Made by a program: the position numbers and the translations under genes. The notes under the pieces were generated by a model. It worked only from the letters and a program-made list of their open reading frames with translations. It was not told the origin of the DNA and made no database searches. Source: Acidipropionibacterium sp. (GTDB lineage: Bacteria > Actinomycetota > Actinomycetes > Propionibacteriales > Propionibacteriaceae). From it: a DNA stretch of 64,000 nucleotides. The stretch is taken from assembly GCA_022647765.1 (NCBI GenBank), contig JALCLH010000007.1, positions 1 to 64,000 on the forward strand, given 5' to 3'. Below are positions 27,305 to 36,591 of the stretch, one piece after another; positions within the stretch are counted from its first letter, which is position 1; each line of letters starts with the position of its first letter.

Positions 27305-28471
27305 ATGATGACCGCTCCCACCCCATCGGCCCCCGACCCCACTTCTCCGGCCCCCGATTCCGCCGTTCAGGAGGCCTCGCGGATTCGCGTCGCCGTCGTC
27401 TTCGGAGGAGTCAGCGCGGAGCACTCGATCTCCTGTATCACCGCGGCCAATGTGCTGGCCGCGATGGACCTCGAGAGGTTCGAGCCGGTCGGGATCGGGA
27501 TCACCCGGGACGGCATCTGGACCCGGTGGAGCGCCGAGGAGATCAGGGCGCTGCCCGAGCAGGGCGCGCTGCCCGAGGTCACCGACGACCATCCGGGCAC
27601 CGGGCTGAGGCCGCTGGCGGGCGGCTGCTTCCTGGTCGATGAGGGGGGCGCGGCCCTGGAACCGATCGACGTCGTCTTCCCCCTGCTGCACGGTCCCTTC
27701 GGTGAGGACGGCACCATCCAGGGGCTGTTCGAGATGAGCGGGGTGCGCTATGTCGGCTGCGGGGTCGCGGCCAGCGCCAACTGCATGGACAAGCAGCTCA
27801 CCAAGGTGGTGCTGAGCCAGGCGGGCATTCCGGTGGGCCCCTATGTCGAGATTCTCCCGCACGAGTGGGACGCCGATCGCGCCGCCTGCCTGGAGCGGAT
27901 CGCCGGGCTGGAGTACCCGCTGTTCGTCAAGCCGGCCCGCGGCGGATCCTCGGTGGGGATCTCCCGGGTCGCCTCCCCCGAGGGGCTCGAGGCCGCCGTC
28001 GAGGAGGCCCGCCGGTGGGACCCGAAGGTCATCGTCGAGCAGGGCCTGGCCGGCCGGGAGATCGAGTGCTCGGTGCTGGACGGCCACCACGGAGAGGCGC
28101 CGCGCGCATCCCTGCCCGGTGAGATCATCGTCCACGACCCCGAGGGGTTCTACGATTTCGACGCGAAATATCTCACCGCCGACTCGCTGGCCACCGTCGC
28201 CGTTCCGGCCGATCTGGACGAGGCCACTATCGCCCGGGTCCGCGAGACCGCGGTGCGCGCTTTCCAGGTGCTGGGCTGCGAGGGGCTGGCGCGGATCGAC
28301 TGCTTCGTGACCCCCGAGGGCGAGGTGCTGGTCAACGAGCCCAACACCGTGCCCGGGTTCACCAAGACCTCCGGCTTCCCGCTGATGTGGCAGGCCAGCG
28401 GATTCAGCTACCGGGACCTGGTCACCGAGCTGCTCGAGCTGGCTCTGGAGCGTCCGCTGGGTCTGCGCTGA
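27305..28471 (+). CDS. ddl: D-alanine--D-alanine ligase
   Basis: 388 aa from ATG 27305, behind GGAAGGAC. Makes the D-Ala-D-Ala dipeptide of peptidoglycan. VVFGGVSAEHSISCITAANV is the N-terminal signature, LHGPFGEDGTIQGLFEM the second, and the ATP-grasp parts are KPARGGSSVGISRV and RIDCFVTPEGEVLVNEPNTV. A Pro/Ala-rich N-terminal tail of about 25 residues is unusual but harmless. The ddl/DUF3515/thiL order is common in actinobacteria. Confidence 0.96.
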   Translation: MMTAPTPSAPDPTSPAPDSAVQEASRIRVAVVFGGVSAEHSISCITAANVLAAMDLERFEPVGIGITRDGIWTRWSAEEIRALPEQGALPEVTDDHPGTGLRPLAGGCFLVDEGGAALEPIDVVFPLLHGPFGEDGTIQGLFEMSGVRYVGCGVAASANCMDKQLTKVVLSQAGIPVGPYVEILPHEWDADRAACLERIAGLEYPLFVKPARGGSSVGISRVASPEGLEAAVEEARRWDPKVIVEQGLAGREIECSVLDGHHGEAPRASLPGEIIVHDPEGFYDFDAKYLTADSLATVAVPADLDEATIARVRETAVRAFQVLGCEGLARIDCFVTPEGEVLVNEPNTVPGFTKTSGFPLMWQASGFSYRDLVTELLELALERPLGLR

Positions 28472-28514
28472 CGTCCCGGGCGGGTTCTTCTGAGCGGGTT
28501 ACTGGCAGCCTGGA

Positions 28515-28997
28515 TTACTGGCAGGGCGTGACCGAGGCCATTTTCCCGACTGCCGGTGCCAGATCCACCAGGGCGTCGGCGGCGGGGGAGTGGACGGCCG
28601 GCACCGTCACCTCGATATAGCCCACCCGGCCGATCGTGGTGAACCTCCGGGCCTCGGTGAACTCCTCGGTGTACCAGCCGACGGCGTCCACCTCGTCGCA
28701 CCGGGAGGTCGACGTGAGGCCCTGCGGGCGCGGCACCCCGCAGCGCAGGGTGATCGCCGGATCTCCCCAGGAGGCGGTGTTGGCGGTCTCGGCCGAGCGG
28801 TCCAGCCCGGCGATCCGCTTCGGCAGCGCCGACATCACCGCCGCGCAGGACGCCGCCGCCGAGCCGGTGGGGGAGGGCTCCGGAACCGGCGCGGTGCTCC
28901 GGGAGCCGCACCCGGCGAGCGCTGCGCAGGCTGCGAGCAGGGCCACCGCGCTGCGGAGCGTGTTGCTGAGCAGCCGTACAGGGCGAACCGAGATCAT
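28515..28997 (-). CDS. DUF3515 family lipoprotein
   Basis: 160-aa secreted lipoprotein: basic start, hydrophobic core and lipobox LAGC near residue 30, then a Pro/Ser linker. The mature domain carries four Cys (SCAAVMSALP, LRCGVPRPQG, SRCDEVD, TPC at the end) and WYTEEF, the DUF3515 pattern. Function unknown; location next to ddl and thiL is conserved in actinobacteria. Confidence 0.85.
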   Translation of the reverse strand: MISVRPVRLLSNTLRSAVALLAACAALAGCGSRSTAPVPEPSPTGSAAASCAAVMSALPKRIAGLDRSAETANTASWGDPAITLRCGVPRPQGLTSTSRCDEVDAVGWYTEEFTEARRFTTIGRVGYIEVTVPAVHSPAADALVDLAPAVGKMASVTPCQ

Positions 28998-29048
28998 GAC
29001 TGCACGCTAGCGTTACCGTGACAACGTCACATCACAGCAGGAGATGCC

Positions 29049-30008
29049 ATGAGCAGCACGGGACCGACCATCGCCGAGGTAGGAGAGTTCCCTCTCATCG
29101 CCTCCTTGGTGCGCGACCTTCCCTCCGACCCGGCGGTCTCGGTGGGGCCCGGCGACGACGGCGCGGTCTTCCTCCTCGACGGCTCCGCGGTGGTCTCCAC
29201 CGATGTGCTGGTCGAGGGGGTGCACTTCCGCCGCAGCTGGTCGGGGGCCGAGGATGTCGGGCGCAAGTCGGTGGCCGTCAATGTCGCAGACATCGAGGCG
29301 ATGGGCGCGATCCCGGCCGCCCTGGTCGTCGGCTTCAGCGCTCCCGGCGATCTGCCGGCCAGCTGGGCCCGCGAGTTCATGACCGGGCTGCGGGAGGAGT
29401 CGGCCCGGGCCGGGGTGAGCGTGGTCGGGGGAGACACCACCGCCGGGCCGGTCATCACCGTCTCGATCACCGTGATCGGCCAGACCGCCGGGATCGCGCC
29501 GGTGCGCCGCGACGGGGCTGTTCCCGGGGATGTCGTCGCCATCCGCGGCCGGCTCGGCTGGGCCGCCGCCGGTCTGGTCGTGCTGGGCCGGGGATTCCGC
29601 TCGCCGCGCGCCGTGGTGGACGCCCAGCGCTGCCCCGAGGTGGTCTACGGGGCCGGCCGCCAGGCGGCGGTGGCCGGGGCGCACGCGATGATCGATGTCT
29701 CCGACGGGCTGGTCGCAGACCTCGGCCACATCGCGGACGCCTCCGGATTCGCGATCAATGTCGACACCTCCTTGCTGGAGGTCGCTGAGCCGATCACCAC
29801 CGTCGGCATGGCCACCGGGCTGGACCCGATGACCTGGGTGCTGGGCGGGGGAGAGGATCACGCCCTGGCCGCGACCTTCGCCAGCGGCGCGGTGCCCGAG
29901 GAGTGGCAGCCGATCGGCACCGTGCTGGATCCCAAGAACGTTCCCGAGCCCACCGTCCTGGTCGACGGGCAGCCCTGGGAGCACCCCGGCGGGTGGACCC
30001 ACTTCTGA
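29049..30008 (+). CDS. thiL: Thiamine-monophosphate kinase
   Basis: 319 aa, AIR-synthase/PurM fold. Phosphorylates thiamine monophosphate to the diphosphate coenzyme. GPGDDGAVFLLDGSAVVSTD near residue 36 holds the Mg-binding Asp residues, VAVNVADIEAMGA follows, then VVGGDTTAGP and ISDGL-like MIDVSDGLVADLGHIA. ATG 29049 follows AGGAG. Confidence 0.95.
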   Translation: MSSTGPTIAEVGEFPLIASLVRDLPSDPAVSVGPGDDGAVFLLDGSAVVSTDVLVEGVHFRRSWSGAEDVGRKSVAVNVADIEAMGAIPAALVVGFSAPGDLPASWAREFMTGLREESARAGVSVVGGDTTAGPVITVSITVIGQTAGIAPVRRDGAVPGDVVAIRGRLGWAAAGLVVLGRGFRSPRAVVDAQRCPEVVYGAGRQAAVAGAHAMIDVSDGLVADLGHIADASGFAINVDTSLLEVAEPITTVGMATGLDPMTWVLGGGEDHALAATFASGAVPEEWQPIGTVLDPKNVPEPTVLVDGQPWEHPGGWTHF

Positions 30009-30020
30009 TAGCCGCCTGCA

Positions 30021-30036
30021 GGTGAACATTTCACTC
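30021..30036 (+). repeat. Left 16-bp arm flanking the IS110 element
   Basis: GGTGAACATTTCACTC. Its exact reverse complement is at 31497-31512 on the far side of the IS110 transposase. Either the sub-terminal repeat of the element or one arm of a hairpin into which it inserted. Confidence 0.75.
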
Positions 30037-30100
30037 GCCCAAGACGCCTTCGCGGCGACGATCGTGTCGAACCGGGGCTTACGCGATGCTTCTATGTCTG

Positions 30101-31198
30101 TCAAGCCGCTGCCACCACCTGTGCCGGCTCATCAGCGCAGACCGGGTGTGCACGGTTCAACAACCTCCAGATACTGCGGGCCACATACCGCTTCAAGCAC
30201 CTCCAGATCTCAGTACGAGTCCGACCCTGCCTGGTGCGCCGCTCCACATACTCCCGGGTCGCCTGATCCCCCCGGGCCCGAGTCATCACGATCCGGTACA
30301 ACGCCGCATTCAACCGCCGATCCCCACCCCGGTTCAACCGGTAGCGCACCGTCTTGCCCGAGGACGCCGCCACCGGAGAGACCCCGGCCAGCGCGGCGAA
30401 CCCCGCCTCACTGCGGATCCGTCCCGGACGCGACCACGCCGAGATGATCACCGCGGCACTGACCGGGCCCACCCCGAACAGGTCCAACAGTTCGGGGGCC
30501 ACCGCACCCACCAGGCCGTCGATGGCGGCCAGGTTGGTCTTCAACTGCGCGTCAAGGTCGGTGACCCGCCTGGCCAGGCGCACGGCCTCGGCGCGCGCGG
30601 TCGCCTCCCCGATCCGGTCACCGGCACGCTCGCGCCAGCGGGCCACCTCCGCGATCTGGGTGCCGGTCAACGTGTGGCGGGCATCGGCGCCCAGGTCGAA
30701 GCGGCGCAGCAGGCCGGTCAGGGTGCAGATCGCGGCACTGCGCTCGTGGTTCATCTGCTCGCGGGCGCAGGTGAGGACCTCCAGGCCCTGGCCGGTCTGG
30801 CCCGAGCGCCAGTCCCGCAACCGGGACATCCGGGTGGCCGCGGCACTGGAGGCTGCGGCGACCGCGTCGATCGGGTCGGTCTTGGGGCCCCCGGCCCGAT
30901 GCGGGGTGGGGGCCTCGGTGACCCGGTAGCCGGCCCCGGTGAGCCGGTCGGCGATGGTGGCCCCGTAGGAGCCGGTGCACTCGGCCGAGATCAGGACCTG
31001 GTCTGGTCCGGTGCTGGTGCGCCGCCCGATCCAGTCGAGGGCCCGGGCCAGTCCGGCCGGGTGTGTGGGGAAGGTCTGCTGGTCGGTGATGCGGCCGGTG
31101 GTGGTGTCCAGGATCGCGTAGGAGTGGGTGGCGGCGTGGGTGTCGATGCCCACGATCCACCGGTAGCGGTCTGCGGTGAGGGGTTGCATACTGGGCAT
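30101..31198 (-). CDS. IS110-family transposase
   Basis: 365-aa DEDD recombinase. RuvC-like N-terminal half: IVGIDTHAATHSYAILDT with the first Asp, LISAECTGSYGATIADRLTG with the Glu, then TDPIDAVAAASSA with the remaining acidic pair. C-terminal Transposase_20 half: LLDLFGVGPVSAAVIISAWS, and AGVSPVAASSGKTVRYRLNR with the candidate nucleophilic Ser. Complete and without stops, so potentially active. Confidence 0.94.
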   Translation of the reverse strand: MPSMQPLTADRYRWIVGIDTHAATHSYAILDTTTGRITDQQTFPTHPAGLARALDWIGRRTSTGPDQVLISAECTGSYGATIADRLTGAGYRVTEAPTPHRAGGPKTDPIDAVAAASSAAATRMSRLRDWRSGQTGQGLEVLTCAREQMNHERSAAICTLTGLLRRFDLGADARHTLTGTQIAEVARWRERAGDRIGEATARAEAVRLARRVTDLDAQLKTNLAAIDGLVGAVAPELLDLFGVGPVSAAVIISAWSRPGRIRSEAGFAALAGVSPVAASSGKTVRYRLNRGGDRRLNAALYRIVMTRARGDQATREYVERRTRQGRTRTEIWRCLKRYVARSIWRLLNRAHPVCADEPAQVVAAA

Positions 31199-31496
31199 TG
31201 GCGATGCTCCTCGACGTGTTGGGAACGGTGTCGCTGTCGGCGCCGGCTCGTACGGTGTGATCGCGGGGCAACTCTGTCATCGGTCACGCTCCCACCGGGT
31301 GTGGGGGTGGACGGGCTTCTATCAGGTCACCGCGGTCGGGCGGGCCGGTGCCGTCATCGGGGGCCTGGATGGACACATCGCGTAATGGGCACCCCATTGT
31401 GTGTGGGGGCCGGAGTGATATGGGGTCACGTCCAGGCATCCGGTGACGACACCCAGCCTGCCAGTCGGTCCCAGACCGACCACCACCAGACTTACA
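31199..31496 (-). ncRNA. Candidate bridge-RNA region of the IS110 element
   Basis: About 300 bp of non-coding DNA directly upstream of the transposase start, inside the inferred element. In IS621-type members this place encodes a structured RNA with target- and donor-binding loops. G-rich and T-rich inverted stretches are visible but I cannot fold it. Assigned from element family and position only. Confidence 0.35.
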
Positions 31497-31512
31497 GAGT
31501 GAAATGTTCACC
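31497..31512 (+). repeat. Right 16-bp arm flanking the IS110 element
   Basis: GAGTGAAATGTTCACC, the reverse complement of 30021-30036. Together with the preceding CTTACA it resembles one arm of the hairpin between argF and argH (TTACGCGAGTGAAAAGTGCA). Confidence 0.75.
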
Positions 31513-31605
31513 GTCCCTTGCCGCAGACGATTCCGGAGGGTGAATCTGGGGGTGCTGGGCGCGGGCTGACCGGGAATCCGGCCCCCGCTTGCTAGCCTCT
31601 GCCTT

Positions 31606-34158
31606 ATGGCGACCCGTGTGTCTTCCCCGGCGCGGTCCCGCAACGGTTCGGCGAAGAAGTCGTCGAGCCGCAGTGGTACGCGATCTTCGGGAAACAGCAA
31701 GAAGAAGACGTCGGCCAAGCCCAGCAAGGGCCGGCCGGCGACCTCGACGAGCCCCGAGAACCCGGTGGCCCGCGCCCTGGCCGCCACCTGGACGGGGATC
31801 GCTCACCTCATCGGCGGTTCGGTGCGACGCATCGGCAACCGCACTCCGGCCACCCACCCCGATCGGCGCCGCGACGGCTCCGGGCTGTTCCTGCTGCTCA
31901 TCACCGTCCTCATCACGATCGCCTTCTGGTTCCAGCTGTCCGGGCCGGTCGGCTCGGCCGTGCGGGTCGGCATCTCCACCATCTTCGGTTCGCTGTCCTA
32001 TGCCCTGCCGCTGTTCGGCGTGGTGATGTGCTGGCGGATCTTCCGTCACCCCGAGCGCAACGGCCCGGCGGGGCGCCAGCTGATCGGCTGGTCGCTGCTC
32101 TTCCTCGGGATTCTCGGTGTCGTCAACATCTCCGACGGACTGCCCCGCCCCGATCAGATGGACCGGGTGCGGGCCTCCGGGGGGATGCTCGGCTTCATCT
32201 CCTCCAGTTTCTTCGCAGACCTGCTGAGCGACTGGGGTGCCATCCCGCTGCTCATCGCGGTGGCCCTGCTGGGCATCGTCATCGTGGTGGGGCGCCCGCT
32301 GCGAGATGCCGTCTCCCGGATGCGCGTCGCCCGGAAGCTGCAGGCCGAGCGTCGCCAGCAGGAGGAGATCGAGTCCCGCGAGGCCTACGAAACGCCGCTG
32401 ATCGCAGACCAGACACCCACCCAGAATCTCAAGGCACAACCCGCTGCGTCCGCCTCTGCCGACACCACCGCCACGGCCGTCGACGAGGTGTTCGACTACG
32501 ACGCCCTGATCGCCGGGCCCGATGCCAGGTCAGGATCTGGCTCAGGGACGAAGAAGGAGGCGGCCGCAGGCCCGGCCGAGCGGACCACCGCCGGTCTGCC
32601 GCAGGGATTCACCGTGCACGAGCCCGCCGGGTCCGAGCCGGAGGAGCCCGAGCAGGACCCCCTGCCCGCTCAGCAGTTCCAGCTCTCCGGCGACGTCTCC
32701 TACTCGCTGCCGCCCGCCGACCTGCTGGTCGCAGGGTCGGTGCCCAAGGCCCGCACCGAGGCCTCCGACGCCGTGGTGGCGAAGCTTTCGGGGGTCTTCG
32801 AGGAGTTCGGGATCGACGCCCGGGTGACCGGCTACTCCCGCGGCCCGACGGTGACCCGCTACGAGGTGGAGCTCGGGGCCGGCATCAAGGTGGAGAAGGT
32901 CACCGCGCTGAGCCGCAACATCGCCTATGCGGTGGCCTCCCCGGATGTGCGGATCCTGTCCCCGATCCCCGGCAAGTCTGCGATCGGCGTGGAGATCCCC
33001 AATACCGACAAGGAGGTCGTCTCGCTGGGCGATGTGCTGCGCTCCCCGAAGGCCCGCAACGACCACAACCCGCTGGTGGTGGGTCTCGGCAAGGACGTCG
33101 AGGGCGGATTCGTCATCGCCAACGTCGCCAAGATGCCGCATCTGCTGGTGGCCGGGGCGACCGGATCGGGCAAGTCGAGCTTCGTCAACTCCCTCATCAC
33201 CTCGGTGATGATGCGCGCCACCCCCGAGGACGTCCGGATGATGCTGGTCGACCCCAAGCGGGTCGAGCTCAACCAGTACGAGGGCATCCCGCACCTGGTG
33301 ACGCCGATCATCACCAGCGCCAAGAAGGCCGCCGAGGCCCTCCAGTGGGTGGTCCGCGAGATGGACCAGCGCTACGACGATCTGGCGGCCTTCGGGTTCC
33401 GGCACGTCAAGGACTTCAACAAGGCGGTCCGGGCCGGGCAGGTGAAGCTGCCGGAGGGCTCCCAGCGGGTGCTGGCCCCCTACCCCTACCTGCTGGTGAT
33501 CGTCGACGAGCTGGCCGACCTGATGCTGGTGGCCCCCCGCGACGTCGAGGACTCGATCGTCCGCATCACCCAGCTGGCGCGCGCCGCCGGCATCCACCTG
33601 GTGCTGGCCACCCAGCGGCCCTCCACCGACGTCGTCACCGGGCTGATCAAGGCCAATGTGCCCTCCCGGCTGGCCTTCGCGACCTCCTCGATGACCGACT
33701 CGCGGGTCATCCTCGATCAGCCCGGGGCCGAGAAGCTGGTCGGTCAGGGCGACGGCCTGTTCCTGCCGATGGGCGTCTCCAAGCCGGTGCGCGTGCAGGG
33801 GTCGTGGGTCTCCGACAAGGAGATTCACGCCGTCGTGGAGCACGTCAAGGAGCAGATGGCGGCCCACTACCGCGAGGACGTGGCCGCCCCGGCGGTCGAG
33901 AAGAAGGTCGCTGAGGACATCGGTGACGATCTCGAACTGGTGCTCGAGGCGGCGAAGCTGGTCGTCGAGCTGCAGCTCGGCTCGACCTCGATGCTGCAGC
34001 GCAAGCTGCGGGTCGGCTTCGCGAAGGCCGGGCGGCTGATGGACATCCTGGAGACCCGCCAGGTGGTCGGCCCCTCCGAGGGGTCCAAGCCGCGCGACGT
34101 CCTGGTCAAGCCCGACGACCTGGACGACGTCCTGGCGAATCTCCAGACCGAGGGCTGA
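31606..34158 (+). CDS. ftsK: DNA translocase FtsK
   Basis: 850-aa septal DNA pump for chromosome segregation. A basic Ser/Lys-rich cytosolic start is followed by four hydrophobic segments (residues about 85-240), an acidic linker and the RecA-like motor: Walker [18 protein letters not shown] near residue 517, Walker [13 protein letters not shown] near 628, and [20 protein letters not shown]. The C-terminal winged-helix gamma domain that reads KOPS sites ends the protein ([20 protein letters not shown]). Linker is shorter than in E. coli, as usual in actinobacteria. The IS110 element ends about 95 bp upstream and may have moved its promoter. Confidence 0.96.
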   Translation: MATRVSSPARSRNGSAKKSSSRSGTRSSGNSKKKTSAKPSKGRPATSTSPENPVARALAATWTGIAHLIGGSVRRIGNRTPATHPDRRRDGSGLFLLLITVLITIAFWFQLSGPVGSAVRVGISTIFGSLSYALPLFGVVMCWRIFRHPERNGPAGRQLIGWSLLFLGILGVVNISDGLPRPDQMDRVRASGGMLGFISSSFFADLLSDWGAIPLLIAVALLGIVIVVGRPLRDAVSRMRVARKLQAERRQQEEIESREAYETPLIADQTPTQNLKAQPAASASADTTATAVDEVFDYDALIAGPDARSGSGSGTKKEAAAGPAERTTAGLPQGFTVHEPAGSEPEEPEQDPLPAQQFQLSGDVSYSLPPADLLVAGSVPKARTEASDAVVAKLSGVFEEFGIDARVTGYSRGPTVTRYEVELGAGIKVEKVTALSRNIAYAVASPDVRILSPIPGKSAIGVEIPNTDKEVVSLGDVLRSPKARNDHNPLVVGLGKDVEGGFVIANVAKMPHLLVAGATGSGKSSFVNSLITSVMMRATPEDVRMMLVDPKRVELNQYEGIPHLVTPIITSAKKAAEALQWVVREMDQRYDDLAAFGFRHVKDFNKAVRAGQVKLPEGSQRVLAPYPYLLVIVDELADLMLVAPRDVEDSIVRITQLARAAGIHLVLATQRPSTDVVTGLIKANVPSRLAFATSSMTDSRVILDQPGAEKLVGQGDGLFLPMGVSKPVRVQGSWVSDKEIHAVVEHVKEQMAAHYREDVAAPAVEKKVAEDIGDDLELVLEAAKLVVELQLGSTSMLQRKLRVGFAKAGRLMDILETRQVVGPSEGSKPRDVLVKPDDLDDVLANLQTEG

Positions 34159-34167
34159 GACCGAGCC

Positions 34168-34962
34168 TCAGCTCTCGGCGGGAATCCTTCCGTTGTCCCA
34201 GCGCCGCCAGGCCTGGGGCGCCGACGGCATCGCCAGCATGATGAGCACGATGATGGCGCCCACCCACGGGATGAAGTTGAGGAAGTACATGGCCCCGGAC
34301 TTGTCGGTGTCGTGGAACCGCCGCCAGACGATCGCCCAGCCCGGGACGATGTTCGCCAGTGAGTAGATGCCGAGAAGCACGAGAAGAAGGACAGGGAAGA
34401 AGCCAAGGGCGGCAGGGGGCGAGGACTGGTAGGAGTAGGGATCCGACGCGGCATTCGCAGCCATCGCGGCGCCGCCGCCGGTCACCACGAAGAGCACCGT
34501 CAGAACGACAGCGACCAGGACGTTGAACAGCACCACCCACCAGTACTCCGAGCGGGAGGCCCGCCCGGTGAAGACGGCGTAGTTCTTGAAGTACAGCTTG
34601 ACAGCGGTCGGAAGGCTCACCGAGGGGCGCGGCCGGCCCGCGCCGGGGGCGGGAGCGTATGGATTTGCTCCATAGGCTCCGTACGGATTCTGACCGTAGG
34701 GGTCAGCCTGGTACGGGGTCTGCTGCCCGTACGGATTCTGTTGGGGGTACTGAGGTCCCTGGTAGGGGACCTGCTGGCCGTACGGATCCTGCTGGCCCTG
34801 GCCCTGGCACGGGTTTGCGGGGGGCTGTTGCTGCCCCCATTGCGGTTCCGGCTGCCGCGGGTTCTCCTGCGAGTTTTGGTCGTAAGGCCCCCACTGCCGC
34901 TCCGGCTGCTGCCGGTTCTCCGGGGAGTTCGGGTCGTAAGGCCCCCACGGTTGGTTCGACAT
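34168..34962 (-). CDS. DUF805 membrane protein, long Gln/Tyr-rich N-terminus
   Basis: 264 aa. The first 110 residues are low-complexity, built from WGPYD-, QNPYGQQ- and PYQ-type repeats with many Gln, Pro and Tyr. Then follows the DUF805 domain: AVKLYFKNYAVFTGRASRSE, YWWVVLFNVL, GWAIVWRRFHDTDKSGAMYF, with four hydrophobic segments. Function unknown; DUF805 proteins are often in bacterial inner membranes. A paralogue lies directly upstream. Convergent with ftsK, 9 bp apart. Confidence 0.9.
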   Translation of the reverse strand: MSNQPWGPYDPNSPENRQQPERQWGPYDQNSQENPRQPEPQWGQQQPPANPCQGQGQQDPYGQQVPYQGPQYPQQNPYGQQTPYQADPYGQNPYGAYGANPYAPAPGAGRPRPSVSLPTAVKLYFKNYAVFTGRASRSEYWWVVLFNVLVAVVLTVLFVVTGGGAAMAANAASDPYSYQSSPPAALGFFPVLLLVLLGIYSLANIVPGWAIVWRRFHDTDKSGAMYFLNFIPWVGAIIVLIMLAMPSAPQAWRRWDNGRIPAES

Positions 34963-35065
34963 CCTGGTTCCTTTCGTTCTGAAACGGCTCAGGGGCCGCG
35001 GACTGGCCGCGACCCCTGATGTGAGATGTTCTGGTGCGTGCAGTTCTAGCGCCCAGGCGGTGGCG

Positions 35066-35671
35066 TCAGCTCTCGACCGGAAGCTTGCCGTTGTCGAACC
35101 GCTGCCAGGCGTCGGCCTTGGGAGCAGACGCCAGGAAGACGATCAGGATGATCCAGCCGACGATCGGGACGAAGACGATGAAGAACCATCCACCGGCGCG
35201 ACCGGTGTCATGGAGACGCCGCCAGACGATCGCCAGCGACGGCACGATGGTCGCGAGACCCCAGACACCGCTGAGCACGTCGAGGAAGGTGGTGCCGGAA
35301 TCGCCGATCATCCGGCCGAGGCCACTCAGGATGATGCTGATCAGCCAGCTGAAAACGAACATCCACCAGTACTCGGACCGGGAGGCCCGGCCGTTGAACA
35401 CGGCGTAGTTCTTGAAGAACAGCTTGACGGCCTGCTGCATGTTGACCGAGGGCCGCGGCCGACCGCCTTCGGGTGCGGGCACCGGTGCGCCGTACGGGTT
35501 CTGCGGGTACTGGTTCTGATCGTAGGGAGCTTGCTGGTACGGATCTTGCTGATAGGGGGCCTGCTGGTACGGATCCTGCGGGTACGGGTTCTGGGGCGGC
35601 TGGCCCTGGTCGAAGGGGCCGCCGGGCTGCTGACCGGATGGGTCGTTGGGGTTGAACGGGGGGTTCGTCAT
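35066..35671 (-). CDS. DUF805 membrane protein, paralogue
   Basis: 201 aa from ATG 35671. It shows the same plan as the gene downstream: a Pro/Gln/Tyr-rich head with PYQQAPYQQDPYQQ-type repeats over about 60 residues, then AVKLFFKNYAVFNGRASRSE, YWWMFVFSWL and SLAIVWRRLHDTGRAGGWFF. The two genes clearly arose by tandem duplication, with the head repeats changing fastest. Confidence 0.9.
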   Translation of the reverse strand: MTNPPFNPNDPSGQQPGGPFDQGQPPQNPYPQDPYQQAPYQQDPYQQAPYDQNQYPQNPYGAPVPAPEGGRPRPSVNMQQAVKLFFKNYAVFNGRASRSEYWWMFVFSWLISIILSGLGRMIGDSGTTFLDVLSGVWGLATIVPSLAIVWRRLHDTGRAGGWFFIVFVPIVGWIILIVFLASAPKADAWQRFDNGKLPVES

Positions 35672-35785
35672 GTCACTCCAGACGGGTCGGTAGCCAAATA
35701 TCACGCCCATCATAAGGGCCGGACCGGGCTCATGGACATAGGCATGCGGGGAGGCGGAGCCGCAGAGTGTCCAGATCGGTGCCCC

Positions 35786-36591
35786 TCAGAGGCCGGCGTC
35801 CTCCCCGGTCCGGAGTTCGGTGGCGATCGTGGCGACGATCATCCCGATCGACGAGCCGATGACCGGTGCCGTGCCGGGCAGGAAGGTCGAGGCGCCGACG
35901 ATGACGACTCCCGCGAGTAGGACGCCGGTGGCCAGCGGGCCGAGCGCGTACCGCAGGGCGACCGCCCAGACGCAGATCACGAACAGCGCGACGGGGACGG
36001 TGAGGGTGGCAGCGGCCGCGACGGGCGGCGTCTCCCCGTGTCCTGCAGCGCTGCCGATGGCGACCTCGATGCCCGCCGAGAAGGCTCCTGCGGCGGCGAA
36101 GATCACATAGTGGATGTAGCCGAAGGTCAACGAGGAACGCAGCCCGGTGAAGTGCTCGTGATGTTCGCGGGAGAAGTACAACCACCACATACCGGCGGCG
36201 ATGATCAGTCCTGATACGGAGATGGTGATGAGGTCAGGAATGTGATGGCCCTCATCGATCGCCTCGACGATCGAGTTGGCCGAGGCGAGGATGGATTCGC
36301 CGAGCAGGATCAGGGTGAACAGGCCGTAGCGCTCCGCGATATGGTGAGCGTTCCATGGTGTGGGTCCGTGGGATTCGGCCCAGATTGGCACGCTGATCTC
36401 TGCCGCCACCAGGACGAAGAATCCGATGAATCCGATGGTTTCGGGCAGGAACAGGCGCGCGATCCACAGCATTTGAACAATCGTGATGCCCGCTGCGTAA
36501 CGGAGTGCGGTGGCGCGAAGATCTGTATCGCTGACGGCGGCGCGAAGCCATTGGGCGACCAATGCCAGGCGCATGATGACGTAGCCGATGG
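35786..36591 (-). pseudogene. ltrA: ltrA, 3' part, cut by ISAs1 copy B
   Basis: C-terminal two thirds of a low-temperature-requirement A (LtrA) membrane protein: YVIMRLALVAQWLRAA, then TPWNAHHIAERYGLFTLILL, which is the LtrA hallmark, and several further hydrophobic segments. It rejoins in frame with the 5' part at 37916 once the element and one copy of AGCCGATGGT are removed (TIG-YVIM). The broken gene is unlikely to make a working protein. Confidence 0.88.

Larger units (their letters stand above)
30037..31496 (-). mobile_element. IS110-family insertion sequence (approximate ends)
   Basis: Region between the inverted 16-bp arms, about 1.46 kb, holding one DEDD transposase. Non-coding DNA is long before the transposase (about 300 bp) and short after it (about 65 bp). 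In IS110-group elements such as IS621 the upstream non-coding part encodes the bridge RNA that guides target choice. True ends are not defined, since these elements lack terminal repeats and make no clear duplication. Confidence 0.7.
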
